64,000 nucleotides of DNA from Rhizobium mayense (lineage in GTDB: Bacteria; Pseudomonadota; Alphaproteobacteria; Rhizobiales; Rhizobiaceae): assembly GCF_030272705.1 (NCBI RefSeq), contig NZ_JARFYM010000001.1:1-64000 (forward strand), in the 5' to 3' direction. This document shows positions 35,384 to 45,874 of the stretch, in pieces. Both the position numbers and the translations under genes were made by a program. The notes beneath the pieces were generated by a model that worked only from the letters and a program-made list of their open reading frames with translations, did no database searches and had not been told where the DNA came from. The stretch's first letter is position 1. The number at the start of each line of letters is the position of its first letter.

Positions 35384-36907
35384 ATGACTCTGATCAATCT
35401 CCGCAATTTCGGCATCACCCTGGGTGTGCCGCTTATTTCCAATCTCAATTTCACCGTTGCCGCAGGCGATCGCATCGGCATCGTTGCCGCAAATGGTCGT
35501 GGGAAATCCACTCTTCTAAATTGCATCGCCGGCAGGCTGGAACCGACAATGGGAGACATTACCCGCTCGCGCGGGCTGCGGGTCGGCTACGTCGAACAGG
35601 ATGTGCCCGCCGATCTGGCGGATGTATCCTTTTACGATGCGGTTCTGCGCGCTCTGCCGGCGGAACAGGCCGAAAGTGAGGGGTGGCGGGTGGACGTCAC
35701 GCTGGATTCGCTCGACGTGCCGCAGGCGCTGCGGGAGAGGGCGCTTGCTGAGCTCAGCGGCGGCTGGCAGCGACTTGCCATGCTTGCGCGTGTCTGGGTG
35801 ACAGAGCCCGACATGCTGTTGCTGGACGAGCCGACCAACCATCTCGATCTCGCCAAGATTGCGCTGCTCGAAGATTGGTTGAACGCTCTGCCGCGCGATG
35901 TGCCGGTTCTGATATCCAGCCATGATCGCGCCTTTCTCGATGCCGTCACCAACCGCACACTGTTCCTGCGGCAGGAGCAATCGCAAAGCTATTCCCTGCC
36001 GTACAGCCGGGCGCGGGCGGCGCTGGACGAGGCGGATGCTTCGGATGAGCGGCGCTACCAGAAGGATATGAAGACGGCGCAGCAACTGCGCAAACAGGCC
36101 GCCAAGCTCAACAATCTCGGCATCAATTCCGGCAGCGACTTGTTGACGGTCAAGACGAAGCAGCTCAAGGCTCGAGCCGAGAAGCTGGAGGATACGGCCC
36201 GGCCGAGCTACCAGGAGCGTTCATCGGGCGCGATCAAGCTCGCCGTTCGCGGCATTCAGGCCAAGATATTGGTGACGCTGGAGGACGCTTCCGTCGAGAC
36301 GCCGGATGGCGCGCTGCTGTTCAAGACCGGCAAGCGCTGGATCTGCCAGGGCGACCGCATCGTGCTGCTCGGCCAGAACGGTGCAGGCAAGACCCGGCTG
36401 GTCGAGATGATCCGCAACGCCATTGTCGATCAGGCGAACGTGGCGGCGATCAGGGCGACACCGTCGCTGGCGCTCGGCTATAGCGACCAGGCGCTCTCCC
36501 ATCTCGGCCATGACGATACCCCTCGCGGCGTCATCACGCGGCTGTTCGAACTCGGCGAACAACGGGCGCGCACGCTGCTTGCTGGCGCCGGCATGGGCAT
36601 CGATATGCAGGGCCGCGCTATCGGCAAGCTTTCGGGAGGCCAGAAGGCGCGATTGTCCATGCTGGTGCTGCGATTGACCAACCCCAACTTCTACCTGCTG
36701 GACGAGCCGACCAATCATCTGGATATCGATGGGCAGGAGGCGCTGGAAGGGGAGCTCCTGGCGCGGGAGGCAAGTTGTTTGCTTGTATCCCACGACCGCA
36801 GCTTCGTCCGCGCCATCGGCAATCGCTTCTGGCTGATCGGGAAGAAGCGGCTGATCGAAGTGGACGGGCCGGAGGCGTTTTTTGCGGCGGCTGGGCGGCA
36901 CAGTTAA
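35384..36907 (+). CDS. ABC-F family ATPase
   Basis: Soluble protein of 507 aa with two ABC domains and no membrane segment, so it acts on ribosomes rather than as a transporter. Domain 1: Walker A AANGRGKST, signature LSGGWQRLAML, Walker B LLLDEPTNHLDLAK. Domain 2: GQNGAGKTR, LSGGQKARLSML, LLDEPTNHLDIDG. The linker (about 215-290) is rich in Lys/Arg/Gln with helical character, as in the P-site tRNA interaction motif of ABC-F proteins. It lacks the C-terminal coiled coil of Uup. Relatives include translation factors (EttA type) and antibiotic-resistance proteins; which applies here is unknown. ATG at 35384 follows GGAAGAAG. Confidence 0.88.
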   Translation: MTLINLRNFGITLGVPLISNLNFTVAAGDRIGIVAANGRGKSTLLNCIAGRLEPTMGDITRSRGLRVGYVEQDVPADLADVSFYDAVLRALPAEQAESEGWRVDVTLDSLDVPQALRERALAELSGGWQRLAMLARVWVTEPDMLLLDEPTNHLDLAKIALLEDWLNALPRDVPVLISSHDRAFLDAVTNRTLFLRQEQSQSYSLPYSRARAALDEADASDERRYQKDMKTAQQLRKQAAKLNNLGINSGSDLLTVKTKQLKARAEKLEDTARPSYQERSSGAIKLAVRGIQAKILVTLEDASVETPDGALLFKTGKRWICQGDRIVLLGQNGAGKTRLVEMIRNAIVDQANVAAIRATPSLALGYSDQALSHLGHDDTPRGVITRLFELGEQRARTLLAGAGMGIDMQGRAIGKLSGGQKARLSMLVLRLTNPNFYLLDEPTNHLDIDGQEALEGELLAREASCLLVSHDRSFVRAIGNRFWLIGKKRLIEVDGPEAFFAAAGRHS

Positions 36908-36959
36908 AAGGCGAGGGCAGAGGCGAACGTCGTTTCTGCCCGTCCCCCGAGATTGCGGC

Positions 36960-36989
36960 TTGCGCATCACCGCATCTCACGCTAACAAT
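36960..36989 (+). promoter_or_regulatory. Promoter of trp leader
   Basis: TTGCGC at 36960-36965 and TAACAAT at 36983-36989 with 17-base spacing. The expected start site falls at or next to the leader ATG at 36997, fitting a leaderless trpL transcript as known in Sinorhizobium. Confidence 0.55.
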
Positions 36990-36996
36990 TCGCTCC

Positions 36997-37044
36997 ATGA
37001 ACATGTCCTTGAACAACATTGCTGTTTGGTGGTGGGCACGCTGA
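36997..37044 (+). CDS. trpL: trp operon leader peptide
   Basis: Fifteen-codon peptide MNMSLNNIAVWWWAR with three consecutive Trp codons just before the stop, followed by the attenuator. When charged tRNA-Trp is scarce, the ribosome stalls at the Trp codons and lets trpE(G) be transcribed. The rhizobial homologue is leaderless and the cut-off leader RNA (rnTrpL) also acts in trans; the same may hold here. Confidence 0.93.
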   Translation: MNMSLNNIAVWWWAR

Positions 37045-37112
37045 GGCGGCCTCGACCAATCGTGTTCAAAGACGACGAGTGAGCCGCCCGAGATTTCGAG
37101 GCGGCTTTTTTG
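37045..37112 (+). terminator. trp attenuator
   Basis: The terminator hairpin is at 37082-37112: AGCCGCC pairs with GGCGGCT and is followed by six T residues. A competing GAGGCGGCCTCG segment at 37043-37054 can pair with the left arm as part of the antiterminator or anti-antiterminator. It ends transcription before trpE(G) when tryptophan is plentiful. Confidence 0.88.
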
Positions 37113-37159
37113 TTATAAAGGCCGCCTGTCATCCGGGCCCGACAACGGAGTGAGGAACA

Positions 37160-39349
37160 ATGGTAACGATCCTTCGGGATGATGGTGCGGAAATCTACGA
37201 GACGAGGGGCGGGATCACCGTGACCCGACAACGCAGGCCGACGCCTTATGCGGATGCGGTTTCGTCCTATATCGACAAGCTCGACGAGCGCCGCGGCGCG
37301 GTGTTTTCGTCGAACTACGAATATCCCGGCCGCTATACCCGCTGGGATACCGCCATCGTCGATCCGCCGCTTGGTCTGTCCTGCTTCGGGCGTAATGTCT
37401 GGATCGAAGCCTATAACGAGCGCGGAGAGGTTATTCTCGGCTTCATCACCGAAAAACTGAAGACAGTGTCGGATTTGGCGCTTGCCGCATCGACAGCCCG
37501 CCGGCTCGACCTGACGGTGAAGACGCCGGATCGGGTCTTTACCGAAGAAGAGCGATCGAAGACGCCGACCGTGTTCACCGTTTTGCGCGCCGTGACCGAT
37601 CTCTTCTATTCGCAGGCCGATGCCAGCATCGGCTTCTATGGTGCCTTCGGCTACGATCTCGCCTTTCAGTTCGACGCCATCAATCTCAAGCTCGAGCGTC
37701 CCGCTGATCAGCGCGACATGGTGCTTTATCTGCCGGATGAAATCCTGGTGGTCGACAACTACTCCGCCAAGGCCTGGATCGATCGTTACGATTTCGCCAA
37801 GGGCGGCGTCTCGACCGAAGGCAAGTCCGGCGATATCGCCGCCGAACCCTTCCGCCACACCGATGCCATTCCGCCAAAAAGCGATCATCGCCCCGGCGAA
37901 TATGCCGAACTGGTGGTCAAGGCCAAAGAGAGTTTCCGCAAGGGCGACCTCTTCGAAGTCGTGCCCGGGCAAAAATTCATGGAGCGCTGCGAGAGCAGGC
38001 CGTCCGATATTTCCAAGCGGCTGAAGGCGATCAATCCGTCGCCCTATTCCTTCTTCATCAATCTCGGCAACCAGGAATATCTGGTCGGCGCTTCGCCGGA
38101 GATGTTCGTCCGCGTTTCCGGCCGCCGCATCGAAACCTGCCCGATTTCGGGAACGATCAAGCGCGGTGACGATCCGATCGCCGACAGCGAGCAGATCCTG
38201 AAATTGCTGAATTCCAAGAAGGACGAGTCGGAGCTGACTATGTGTTCCGATGTCGACCGTAACGACAAGAGCCGCGTCTGCGAGCCGGGCTCGGTGAAGG
38301 TCATCGGCCGCCGGCAAATCGAAATGTATTCGCGGTTGATCCATACAGTCGACCATATCGAGGGCCGCCTGCGCGACGACATGGACGCCTTTGACGGCTT
38401 CCTGAGCCATGCATGGGCCGTCACCGTCACCGGCGCGCCGAAGCTATGGGCGATGCGCTTCATCGAGAGCAACGAGAAGAGCCCGCGCGCCTGGTATGGC
38501 GGGGCGATCGGCATGGTCGGCTTCAACGGCGACATGAACACCGGACTGACGCTACGCACCGTGCGTATCAAGGACGGCATTGCCGAGGTGCGGGCCGGTG
38601 CTACATTGTTGAACGACTCGGTCCCAGAGGATGAAGAAGCCGAAACCGAACTGAAGGCCTCCGCCATGTTGTCCGCTATCCGTGATGCCAAGGCTGCGAA
38701 TTCCGGCAAGCAGCAGCGTGATGTTGCCTCCGTCGGCAAGGGCGTAAAAATCCTGCTGGTCGACCATGAAGACAGCTTCGTGCATACGCTGGCGAATTAT
38801 TTCCGCCAGACGGGTGCGACGGTCTCGACCGTGCGCACGCCCGTACCGGAAGAGGTTTTCGATAGGCTAGACCCGGATCTGGTGGTGCTTTCGCCCGGAC
38901 CTGGCAATCCCAAGGATTTCGACTGCAAGGCGACGATCAAGAAGGCGAGGGCTCGCGACCTCCCGATCTTCGGCGTCTGCCTCGGTCTGCAGGCGTTGGC
39001 CGAAGCCTATGGCGGCGAGCTTCGTCACCTGGCGCTGCCGATGCACGGCAAGCCCTCGCGCATCCGCGTGCTGGAGCCCGGCTTGGTCTTCTCCGGCCTC
39101 GGCCGCGAAGTCACGGTCGGCCGCTATCACTCGATCTTCGCCGATCCCTCGACCCTGCCGCGCGATTTCATGATCACGGCGGAAAGCGAGGACGGCACGA
39201 TCATGGGGATCGAGCACGTCAAGGAACCTATCGCAGCCGTTCAGTTCCACCCGGAATCGATCATGACGCTTGGCGGCGACGCTGGCATGCGGATGATCGA
39301 GAATGTCGTGGCGCATCTGGCGCGCAAGGTGAAAACCAAGGCTGCGTGA
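37160..39349 (+). CDS. trpE(G): Fused anthranilate synthase TrpE(G)
   Basis: Single-chain anthranilate synthase of 729 aa, the form typical of Rhizobiaceae. The TrpE part (about 1-510) contains [14 protein letters not shown] near the regulatory site, [27 protein letters not shown] and the chorismate-binding end [20 protein letters not shown]. The glutaminase part (about 530-729) has [17 protein letters not shown], the catalytic Cys in [13 protein letters not shown], and the His/Glu pair in QFHPESIMT. It converts chorismate and glutamine to anthranilate, the first step to tryptophan. Control is by the upstream trpL attenuator and probably Trp feedback. Confidence 0.96.
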   Translation: MVTILRDDGAEIYETRGGITVTRQRRPTPYADAVSSYIDKLDERRGAVFSSNYEYPGRYTRWDTAIVDPPLGLSCFGRNVWIEAYNERGEVILGFITEKLKTVSDLALAASTARRLDLTVKTPDRVFTEEERSKTPTVFTVLRAVTDLFYSQADASIGFYGAFGYDLAFQFDAINLKLERPADQRDMVLYLPDEILVVDNYSAKAWIDRYDFAKGGVSTEGKSGDIAAEPFRHTDAIPPKSDHRPGEYAELVVKAKESFRKGDLFEVVPGQKFMERCESRPSDISKRLKAINPSPYSFFINLGNQEYLVGASPEMFVRVSGRRIETCPISGTIKRGDDPIADSEQILKLLNSKKDESELTMCSDVDRNDKSRVCEPGSVKVIGRRQIEMYSRLIHTVDHIEGRLRDDMDAFDGFLSHAWAVTVTGAPKLWAMRFIESNEKSPRAWYGGAIGMVGFNGDMNTGLTLRTVRIKDGIAEVRAGATLLNDSVPEDEEAETELKASAMLSAIRDAKAANSGKQQRDVASVGKGVKILLVDHEDSFVHTLANYFRQTGATVSTVRTPVPEEVFDRLDPDLVVLSPGPGNPKDFDCKATIKKARARDLPIFGVCLGLQALAEAYGGELRHLALPMHGKPSRIRVLEPGLVFSGLGREVTVGRYHSIFADPSTLPRDFMITAESEDGTIMGIEHVKEPIAAVQFHPESIMTLGGDAGMRMIENVVAHLARKVKTKAA

Positions 39350-39406
39350 CAGCGCCGCTTCGCTGATGGATATCCATGGAACGCTGGGTCGCCAAATTGG
39401 CGGGAT

Positions 39407-40567
<1,161 letters not shown>

Positions 40568-41482
40568 ATGAACGGACAGGGCAATCCGACTATAAGGCGA
40601 CTGGCCCTTTGGGGCATTCCGATATCGCTCGGCGTCATGGGGCTGAAGATGCTCGCCTGGTGGGTGACAGGCTCGGTCGCGCTGTTGTCGGACGGTCTCG
40701 AATCCCTCGTCAATGTCGTGGCCGCCTTCATCGCCTTCTTCGCCATCCGCTATGCGCAGAAGCCGGCGGATCACGATCATCCCTTCGGCCACCATAAGGC
40801 TGAATATCTCTCGGCTGTCACCGAAGGTGCGATGATCATCGTTGCGGCGCTGATGATCGTGCAGGAAGCGGTAGGACACCTGAGCAATCCGCAGCCGATG
40901 CAGGCGCCCGTTCTCGGTCTCGCCATCAACTTTGCTGCCGGCATCCTCAATGCCCTATGGGCGCTGACGCTGATCCGCGCTGGGCGCGAACACCGCTCGC
41001 CGGCGCTGACGGCGGATGGGCAGCACATCATGTCCGATGTCTATACCTCGGTCGGCGTGCTCATCGGCCTGTTGCTGGCGATCGGCACCGGCTTTCCGAT
41101 CTTCGACCCGGTACTTGCCATTCTCGTCGCCATCAACATCCTCTATCAAGGCTGGAAGGTGACCTCCAATTCCATCGACGGGCTGATGGACAAAGCCGTC
41201 CTGCCGGAAGAGGAAGTGGTGATCAAGCAGGCGATCGCGACGCATGCGGAGGGTTCGCTCGGCGTGCACGATCTGAAGACGCGCCGGGCGGGCGCCGTCA
41301 CCTTCGTCGATTTCCATCTCGTCGTGCCCGCGGCGATGGCGGTTCGCGAGGCGCATCGCATCTGCGATCGCCTTGAAGACGCCATACGGGCGATCCATGC
41401 CGGCGCGGAAATAACCATTCACGTGGAGCCCGAGGGCGAGAAGGCCCATGGCATCCGCGTCAAGGTGATCAAGGAGAATTAA
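40568..41482 (+). CDS. Cation diffusion facilitator metal exporter
   Basis: Inner-membrane antiporter of 304 aa with about six helices, exporting divalent metal (zinc, iron or manganese type) against protons. The metal site of helix 2 is in [12 protein letters not shown], the [12 protein letters not shown] loop follows, and helix 5 has [13 protein letters not shown] with His and Asp ligands. A cytoplasmic C-terminal domain (about 205-304) carries the usual HDLKTRRAG and VDFHLVV. GGAG precedes the ATG at 40568. It is separated from queF by one base, so the two are cotranscribed. Confidence 0.9.
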   Translation: MNGQGNPTIRRLALWGIPISLGVMGLKMLAWWVTGSVALLSDGLESLVNVVAAFIAFFAIRYAQKPADHDHPFGHHKAEYLSAVTEGAMIIVAALMIVQEAVGHLSNPQPMQAPVLGLAINFAAGILNALWALTLIRAGREHRSPALTADGQHIMSDVYTSVGVLIGLLLAIGTGFPIFDPVLAILVAINILYQGWKVTSNSIDGLMDKAVLPEEEVVIKQAIATHAEGSLGVHDLKTRRAGAVTFVDFHLVVPAAMAVREAHRICDRLEDAIRAIHAGAEITIHVEPEGEKAHGIRVKVIKEN

Positions 41483-41483
41483 G

Positions 41484-41948
41484 ATGCCTAAAACCGATGT
41501 TTCCGGCCTGTCGATGCTCGGCAGCCAGACAGAAACGGCGGCGAACCCCGAGGCCGCCATTCTGGAAAAAGTGCCGTCCGGCCATGCCGGCACGGATTAT
41601 GTCGTGCGCTTCACGGCGCCGGAGTTCACCTCGCTTTGCCCGATGACCGGGCAGCCGGACTTTGCCCACATCGTGATCGATTATGTTCCGAACGAATGGC
41701 TGGTGGAATCGAAGTCGCTGAAACTCTTCCTGCATTCCTTCCGCAACCACGGCGCCTTCCATGAGGATTGCTCAATCTACATCGCCAAGCGGTTGGTCGA
41801 ACTGCTGGAGCCGAAATGGCTCAGGATCGGCGCCTACTGGTATCCCCGTGGCGGCATCCCGATCGATGTCTTTTGGCAGACGGGCAAGCCGCCCGAGGGC
41901 GTTTGGCTGCCGGATCAGGGCGTACAGCCCTATCGCGGGCGTGGCTAA
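41484..41948 (+). CDS. queF: 7-cyano-7-deazaguanine reductase QueF
   Basis: NADPH-dependent reductase of 154 aa, short type I QueF, which reduces preQ0 to preQ1 in queuosine synthesis for tRNA. The catalytic Cys is in [12 protein letters not shown], and the QueF motif is [16 protein letters not shown]. The protein ends soon after [12 protein letters not shown]. The start codon follows the CDF stop by one base, so expression is coupled to a metal exporter for no obvious reason; other queuosine genes are not nearby. Confidence 0.95.
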   Translation: MPKTDVSGLSMLGSQTETAANPEAAILEKVPSGHAGTDYVVRFTAPEFTSLCPMTGQPDFAHIVIDYVPNEWLVESKSLKLFLHSFRNHGAFHEDCSIYIAKRLVELLEPKWLRIGAYWYPRGGIPIDVFWQTGKPPEGVWLPDQGVQPYRGRG

Positions 41949-41951
41949 AAT

Positions 41952-41983
41952 TGAAAAAGCCGCCATCCCACGGGGAGGCGGCT
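41952..41983 (-). terminator. Terminator of DUF2076 gene
   Basis: AGCCGCC / GGCGGCT with an inner TCCC / GGGA stem. On the minus strand it is followed by TTTTTC, so it ends the DUF2076 transcript; on the plus strand it may also help stop queF transcripts. Confidence 0.75.
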
Positions 41984-42007
41984 GTTCGCAATCAGATAAG
42001 ATCCGTA

Positions 42008-42796
42008 TTAGGCGAACGAGCTGTCGTCGCCGCCATTGTCGGACGAATCATCGTAGTCGTCGTCCTGATCGTCCGAGGCATAGTCGACATTGCCCTGATC
42101 ATTATCGTTCTGATCGTTGTTGTCGTCGTTGCCGAAATAATTGTTGTTGATGATGGTTTCCTGAACAGGCTGTTCGGCAGCGTTGGCCGAACCGCCGAAG
42201 AGGCCGCCAAGGCCACCGCCGCCGGTGCCGCCGAGATGGGGACTGAACAGACTAGAGAGCGATTCTGCCAGCATTACGCCGCCGGCAACGCCGGCTGCCG
42301 TGCCGAGGGCGCCCCGCAGAAAGCTGCCGCCCGCCGAGGGAGCCGCGGCCTGCTGGCTCCAGGGGCCCGTCGGCTGTTGCTGGCCGCCCCACGGGCCTTG
42401 CTGCGGCGGGGCGTTGCGGGCGTAATCGTCATAGAGACGGCCCTGCTGCTGCGGGTTGCCAGCTTGAGGTGCCGGGCCACGCTGCGGCTGTTGCTGGCCG
42501 CCGAAGAGCGAGCCGAGACCGCCGAGGAAGCCGCCGCTCTGGGCTTGCGGCTGATTGCCGGCGCCTTGCTGTTCCAATTCGCGCACGCGGGCTTCGAGCT
42601 GCTGGATGCGGTCGGCCGCAGCCTTCATGCCTTGTTCCTGTATGAGCACGGCTTGGGCGAGGAAATAGGGCGCGTAGGGCTGCTCGCGAACCGACTGGGT
42701 GATGAAGGCTTCGGCATCGGTATCGCGCTGGGTGCTGCCCGTAGCGCGGACGCGATCGAAGAGGGACGCAAGCATTTGACGTTCTTCAGGCGACAT
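42008..42796 (-). CDS. DUF2076 family protein
   Basis: Protein of 262 aa. The N-terminal DUF2076 helical segment is SPEERQMLASLFDRVRAT, then QAVLIQEQGMKAAADRIQQL and a short coiled coil (residues about 55-75). The middle is a low-complexity Gln/Gly/Pro stretch, followed by a glycine-rich hydrophobic region (GALGTAAGVAGGVMLAESLS) that may insert in a membrane. The C-terminus is extremely rich in Asn and Asp (NNNYFGNDDNNDQNDNDQG). Function is unknown; such proteins are common in proteobacteria and often described as periplasmic ligand-binding sensor proteins. AAGGAGG precedes the ATG. Confidence 0.82.
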   Translation of the reverse strand: MSPEERQMLASLFDRVRATGSTQRDTDAEAFITQSVREQPYAPYFLAQAVLIQEQGMKAAADRIQQLEARVRELEQQGAGNQPQAQSGGFLGGLGSLFGGQQQPQRGPAPQAGNPQQQGRLYDDYARNAPPQQGPWGGQQQPTGPWSQQAAAPSAGGSFLRGALGTAAGVAGGVMLAESLSSLFSPHLGGTGGGGLGGLFGGSANAAEQPVQETIINNNYFGNDDNNDQNDNDQGNVDYASDDQDDDYDDSSDNGGDDSSFA

Positions 42797-43027
42797 GATG
42801 GCCTCCTTGGCTATCTGTTGCTGCAAATTCCGGGCGCGATTCGCACCGCGCCTAACTGAGGTAAGACGGAATTTCGGCTTTTCAAAGCCTCCTCCTCTTA
42901 CATTTCGGTAATCCGCAACCATAACGCCATGCAATGCCGAGCTATTGGCGCCTTGCCTTTTTCCGGCATTGTTTTACGCATTGAGTCGCACTATGTGCGG
43001 TAAGACACATCTGCTGGAGACTTGCGA

Positions 43028-43615
43028 ATGAACGACGAAGACGAACAGGAAGAGAAGACGAAAGAGCTGCCCTTGGGCAAGGACGCGGAGGCGAATCTTT
43101 TCAAATCGCGTTCGATCTTCATCTATGGCGGCATTACGCAGGAACTGGCGCAGAAGGTCTGCTCGCAGCTCGTGGCACTCGCGGCGGCCAGCGATGAAGA
43201 CATTCGCATCTATGTGAATTCGCCCGGTGGCCACGTCGAATCCGGCGATTCCATTCACGACATGATCAAGTTCATCAAGCCGAAGGTCTGGATGATCGGC
43301 TCCGGCTGGGTCGCGTCCGCGGGCGCGTTGATCTATGTCGCCGCTCCGAAAGAGCGCCGCATCTGCTTGCCCAACACCCGCTTCCTGCTGCACCAACCGT
43401 CCGGCGGCACGCGCGGCATGGCCTCCGACATCGAAATTCAGGCGCGCGAGATCATCAAGATGAACGAGCGCCTGAACAAGATTTTCTCGGAAGCCACCGG
43501 CCAGCCGGTCGAGCGCATCGCCAAGGATACCGACCGCGACTACTGGCTGTCGGCCGAGGAAGCCAAGGCCTACGGCCTAGTCTCGCGGATCGTAAGGTCG
43601 CAGGCCGAAATCTGA
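43028..43615 (+). CDS. clpP: ClpP-family serine protease subunit
   Basis: Protein of 195 aa with the ClpP fold. [20 protein letters not shown] and [16 protein letters not shown] (nucleophile Ser in VASAG) and [20 protein letters not shown] (His) are visible, with Asp further on. The N-terminus is charged and has no signal peptide, so it acts in the cytoplasm. It differs from canonical ClpP (GQAASMGA at the nucleophile) and is probably one of the additional ClpP paralogues of rhizobia. No clpX is adjacent. GGAG precedes the ATG. Confidence 0.85.
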   Translation: MNDEDEQEEKTKELPLGKDAEANLFKSRSIFIYGGITQELAQKVCSQLVALAAASDEDIRIYVNSPGGHVESGDSIHDMIKFIKPKVWMIGSGWVASAGALIYVAAPKERRICLPNTRFLLHQPSGGTRGMASDIEIQAREIIKMNERLNKIFSEATGQPVERIAKDTDRDYWLSAEEAKAYGLVSRIVRSQAEI

Positions 43616-43637
43616 TTTAGCGGCGTTTAATAAGTCG

Positions 43638-43678
43638 AAGCGCCCTCGTTTGCCGGAAAGGCGGGCGAGGGCGCTTTT
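43638..43678 (+). terminator. Terminator of clpP
   Basis: Perfect 11-base stem AAGCGCCCTCG / CGAGGGCGCTT followed by TTTTGCATTTT. It lies 23 bases after the clpP stop, in the space before the converging YCII gene. Confidence 0.85.
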
Positions 43679-43712
43679 GCATTTTGGTAGCTTGCTGCTG
43701 CAGGGCGACTTC

Positions 43713-44096
43713 TTAATCCTCGTCGCGGGGTGTCAGAGGCGCGCCGGGGACATACAGCGAAATCGGCCTGATTTCGTAGACTGCCGTCGGATTGGCGCGA
43801 CGGAGGTCGCGCGCTGCCGCAACCGCTCCTTCGAGCGTTGGAAAATCCACGACATAGAAGCCCAGCAACTGCTCCTTGGTTTCAGCAAAGGGGCCGTCGA
43901 TGATCATGCCGTCACCCTTTCCTCGCAGCGTCACGGCGCGTTGCGTGGAGCCGAGCCGAGCGGCTGGTCCCAAAGACTTCTCCCGAACAAGGCGGTCATT
44001 GATCTCAAGAAGCTCAGTCATCAATGCCGCATCCTCTTCTTTCGTCCAGGATTCGACCACTTCCTCTTCGTGATAGGCCAGGATGGCGTAATACAT
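43713..44096 (-). CDS. YCII/DGPF-domain protein
   Basis: Small ferredoxin-like-fold protein of 127 aa. The family motif is IIDGPFAETKEQLLGFYVVD, and the N-terminus MYYAILAYHEEEVVESW is typical. Many relatives are encoded beside ECF41-type sigma factors, but none is adjacent here. Enzyme activity is unknown. Start at 44096 is preceded by AGGAAGGAAC. Confidence 0.85.
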   Translation of the reverse strand: MYYAILAYHEEEVVESWTKEEDAALMTELLEINDRLVREKSLGPAARLGSTQRAVTLRGKGDGMIIDGPFAETKEQLLGFYVVDFPTLEGAVAAARDLRRANPTAVYEIRPISLYVPGAPLTPRDED

Positions 44097-44361
44097 AGAA
44101 CGTTCCTTCCTTATATATCTATCAGTTTTAGCCGGCCGAGCTTCATTCGGCATACCCAGGAGCCCAGGCCTATGGGCTGAAATTCAGAAAACTATTGGAC
44201 GCACATGACACATGTTTGTTGGCTTTTGTGCAACCCCGTCCAATCCTTTCCACAATCAATCAGAGTACGGCTCGGTTCTTTCGTGAAACTGCACTTGCAC
44301 GACCGCCGCTTGTGATGCTCCATGCGCGTTCCGCCGCTCCCACGAGTTTCCAGCCGCCGTC

Positions 44362-45546
44362 ATGCTCAAAGATTTTTCCGTTCAAAGCCTGTTTATGGGC
44401 TGCCTCACCGCCTTTGTCGGCTTTGCCAGTTCCTTTGCCGTCGTGCTGCACGGTCTGCAGGCGGTCGGTGCGACGGATGCGCAGGCCGCATCCGCGCTGA
44501 CGGTCCTGTCGGTTTCGATGGGGCTTTGCGCCATCGTGCTCAGCACCGCGACGAAGCTGCCCGTCAGTATCGCCTGGTCGACGCCGGGGGCGGCATTGCT
44601 TGCCAGTGCGGGCGCCGTCGAGGGTGGATTTCCGGTGGCGGTCGGCGCGTTTCTCGTCTGTGCGGCGCTGATTGTGATTGCCGGCCTGTTCCGGCCGCTT
44701 GGACGCGCGGTTGCAGCGATCCCGGCGCCACTTGCCAATGCGATGCTCGCCGGCGTGTTGCTTGGACTTTGTTTCGCGCCGGTCAAGGCGATCGGCTTCA
44801 ATCCGTTACTTGGCCTGCCCATCGTCATCGCCTGGATCGTGGTCGGAGCGTTCAAACGGCTCTGGGCCGTGCCGGCCGCGCTTGCCGCCTTTGTGCTGGT
44901 GCTGGCGCTCGGCGTGAAGGTGCCCGATGGAGCGCTGGCGTCGCTCGGGCATTCGCTGCTGCCGAGGGTCGAACTGGTCAACCCGGTCTTCACCGTTGCC
45001 GGCCTCGTCTCCATCGCGCTGCCGCTATTCATCGTCACCATGGCGTCGCAGAATATTCCGGGCATCGCGGTGCTGAAGGTGCATGACTACGATCCGAGAC
45101 CAGGCCCGCTCTTTGCCGTCACGGGGCTGTTTTCATTGATGAGTGCGCCGTTCGGCGGCCACGCGGTCAACCTTGCTGCGATCACCGCCGCCATGTGCGC
45201 GGGGCAGGATGCACATTCCGATCCGAAGCGGCGCTATTGGGCGGCAATCATTGCCGGTGTCGTTTACGTCATCCTTGGGCTGCTCGCCGGAGCAGTCACC
45301 GCTTTCGTCGCCCTGGCGCCGCCGATCCTGATCGAAGCCGTCGCCGGACTTGCGCTGGTCGGCGCACTCTCCAACTCGGCCTTGAACGCTTTTCAAAAGG
45401 CAGAATCGCGCGAGGCAGCCGCGATCACCTTCCTCGTCACGGCATCGGGCGTTTCCTTCGCCGGTATTTCCGGCGCATTCTGGGGCCTTATTGCCGGCGG
45501 GTTGATGATGGCGTTGTCATATGGGGTGCAACGGCTGAAGGCATGA
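44362..45546 (+). CDS. benE: Benzoate/H+ symporter family transporter BenE
   Basis: Inner-membrane transporter of 394 aa with about twelve hydrophobic segments. MGCLTAFVGFASSFAVVL, the helix-breaking AWSTPGAALLAS, and MASQNIPGIAVLKVHDYDP plus SAPFGGHAVNLAAITAAMCA are characteristic of BenE. Benzoate is the ligand of the founding member; no benzoate catabolic genes are in the window, so the true substrate is open. Confidence 0.88.
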   Translation: MLKDFSVQSLFMGCLTAFVGFASSFAVVLHGLQAVGATDAQAASALTVLSVSMGLCAIVLSTATKLPVSIAWSTPGAALLASAGAVEGGFPVAVGAFLVCAALIVIAGLFRPLGRAVAAIPAPLANAMLAGVLLGLCFAPVKAIGFNPLLGLPIVIAWIVVGAFKRLWAVPAALAAFVLVLALGVKVPDGALASLGHSLLPRVELVNPVFTVAGLVSIALPLFIVTMASQNIPGIAVLKVHDYDPRPGPLFAVTGLFSLMSAPFGGHAVNLAAITAAMCAGQDAHSDPKRRYWAAIIAGVVYVILGLLAGAVTAFVALAPPILIEAVAGLALVGALSNSALNAFQKAESREAAAITFLVTASGVSFAGISGAFWGLIAGGLMMALSYGVQRLKA

Positions 45547-45874
45547 GCAAGGGGTTGCTTCTTCTCTGTCGCGCGGCTATAAGCGCCACTATGAAGGCGA
45601 CTGGCGCAAAGATTTCCGAACAGATTGCACGTGGGCGCGTTGCCCTGCGTGACAATACGCGCGCCCTTACTTCGCTTCTTCTTCTCGGCCTTACGCGCGG
45701 TTGCCGGGTCCTTTGAGGAGCGCTCGGCGGCCGTAGAGCCCGCCCGGCCATCGCTCCTCGCGACATATCCCCAAAATCGACAGGATACCCCTAGCGGGTC
45801 CGTATTTGTCATCGCCAAGCCGCGCACGATCGGTTAAGACGCGGGACAAATGACGGGAAAGGAAGAGACGAAAC
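45547..45874. other. leuA upstream region with Leu-rich ORF
   Basis: About 330 bases between benE and leuA. A plus-strand ORF at 45591-45716 ends with a cluster of Leu codons (RALTSLLLLGLTRGCRVL). Directly after its stop, GAGGAGCG (45715) and CGCTCCTC (45752) form a stem with an inner GGCGG / CCGCC stem, but no T-run follows. It may be a leucine leader for leuA. No other gene is supported. Confidence 0.4.

Noticed and set aside
45393..45827. 144-codon minus-strand ORF with a Lys-rich segment
   Set aside because: It overlaps the 3' end of benE and has no start context or known domain; the plus strand explains the sequence better.
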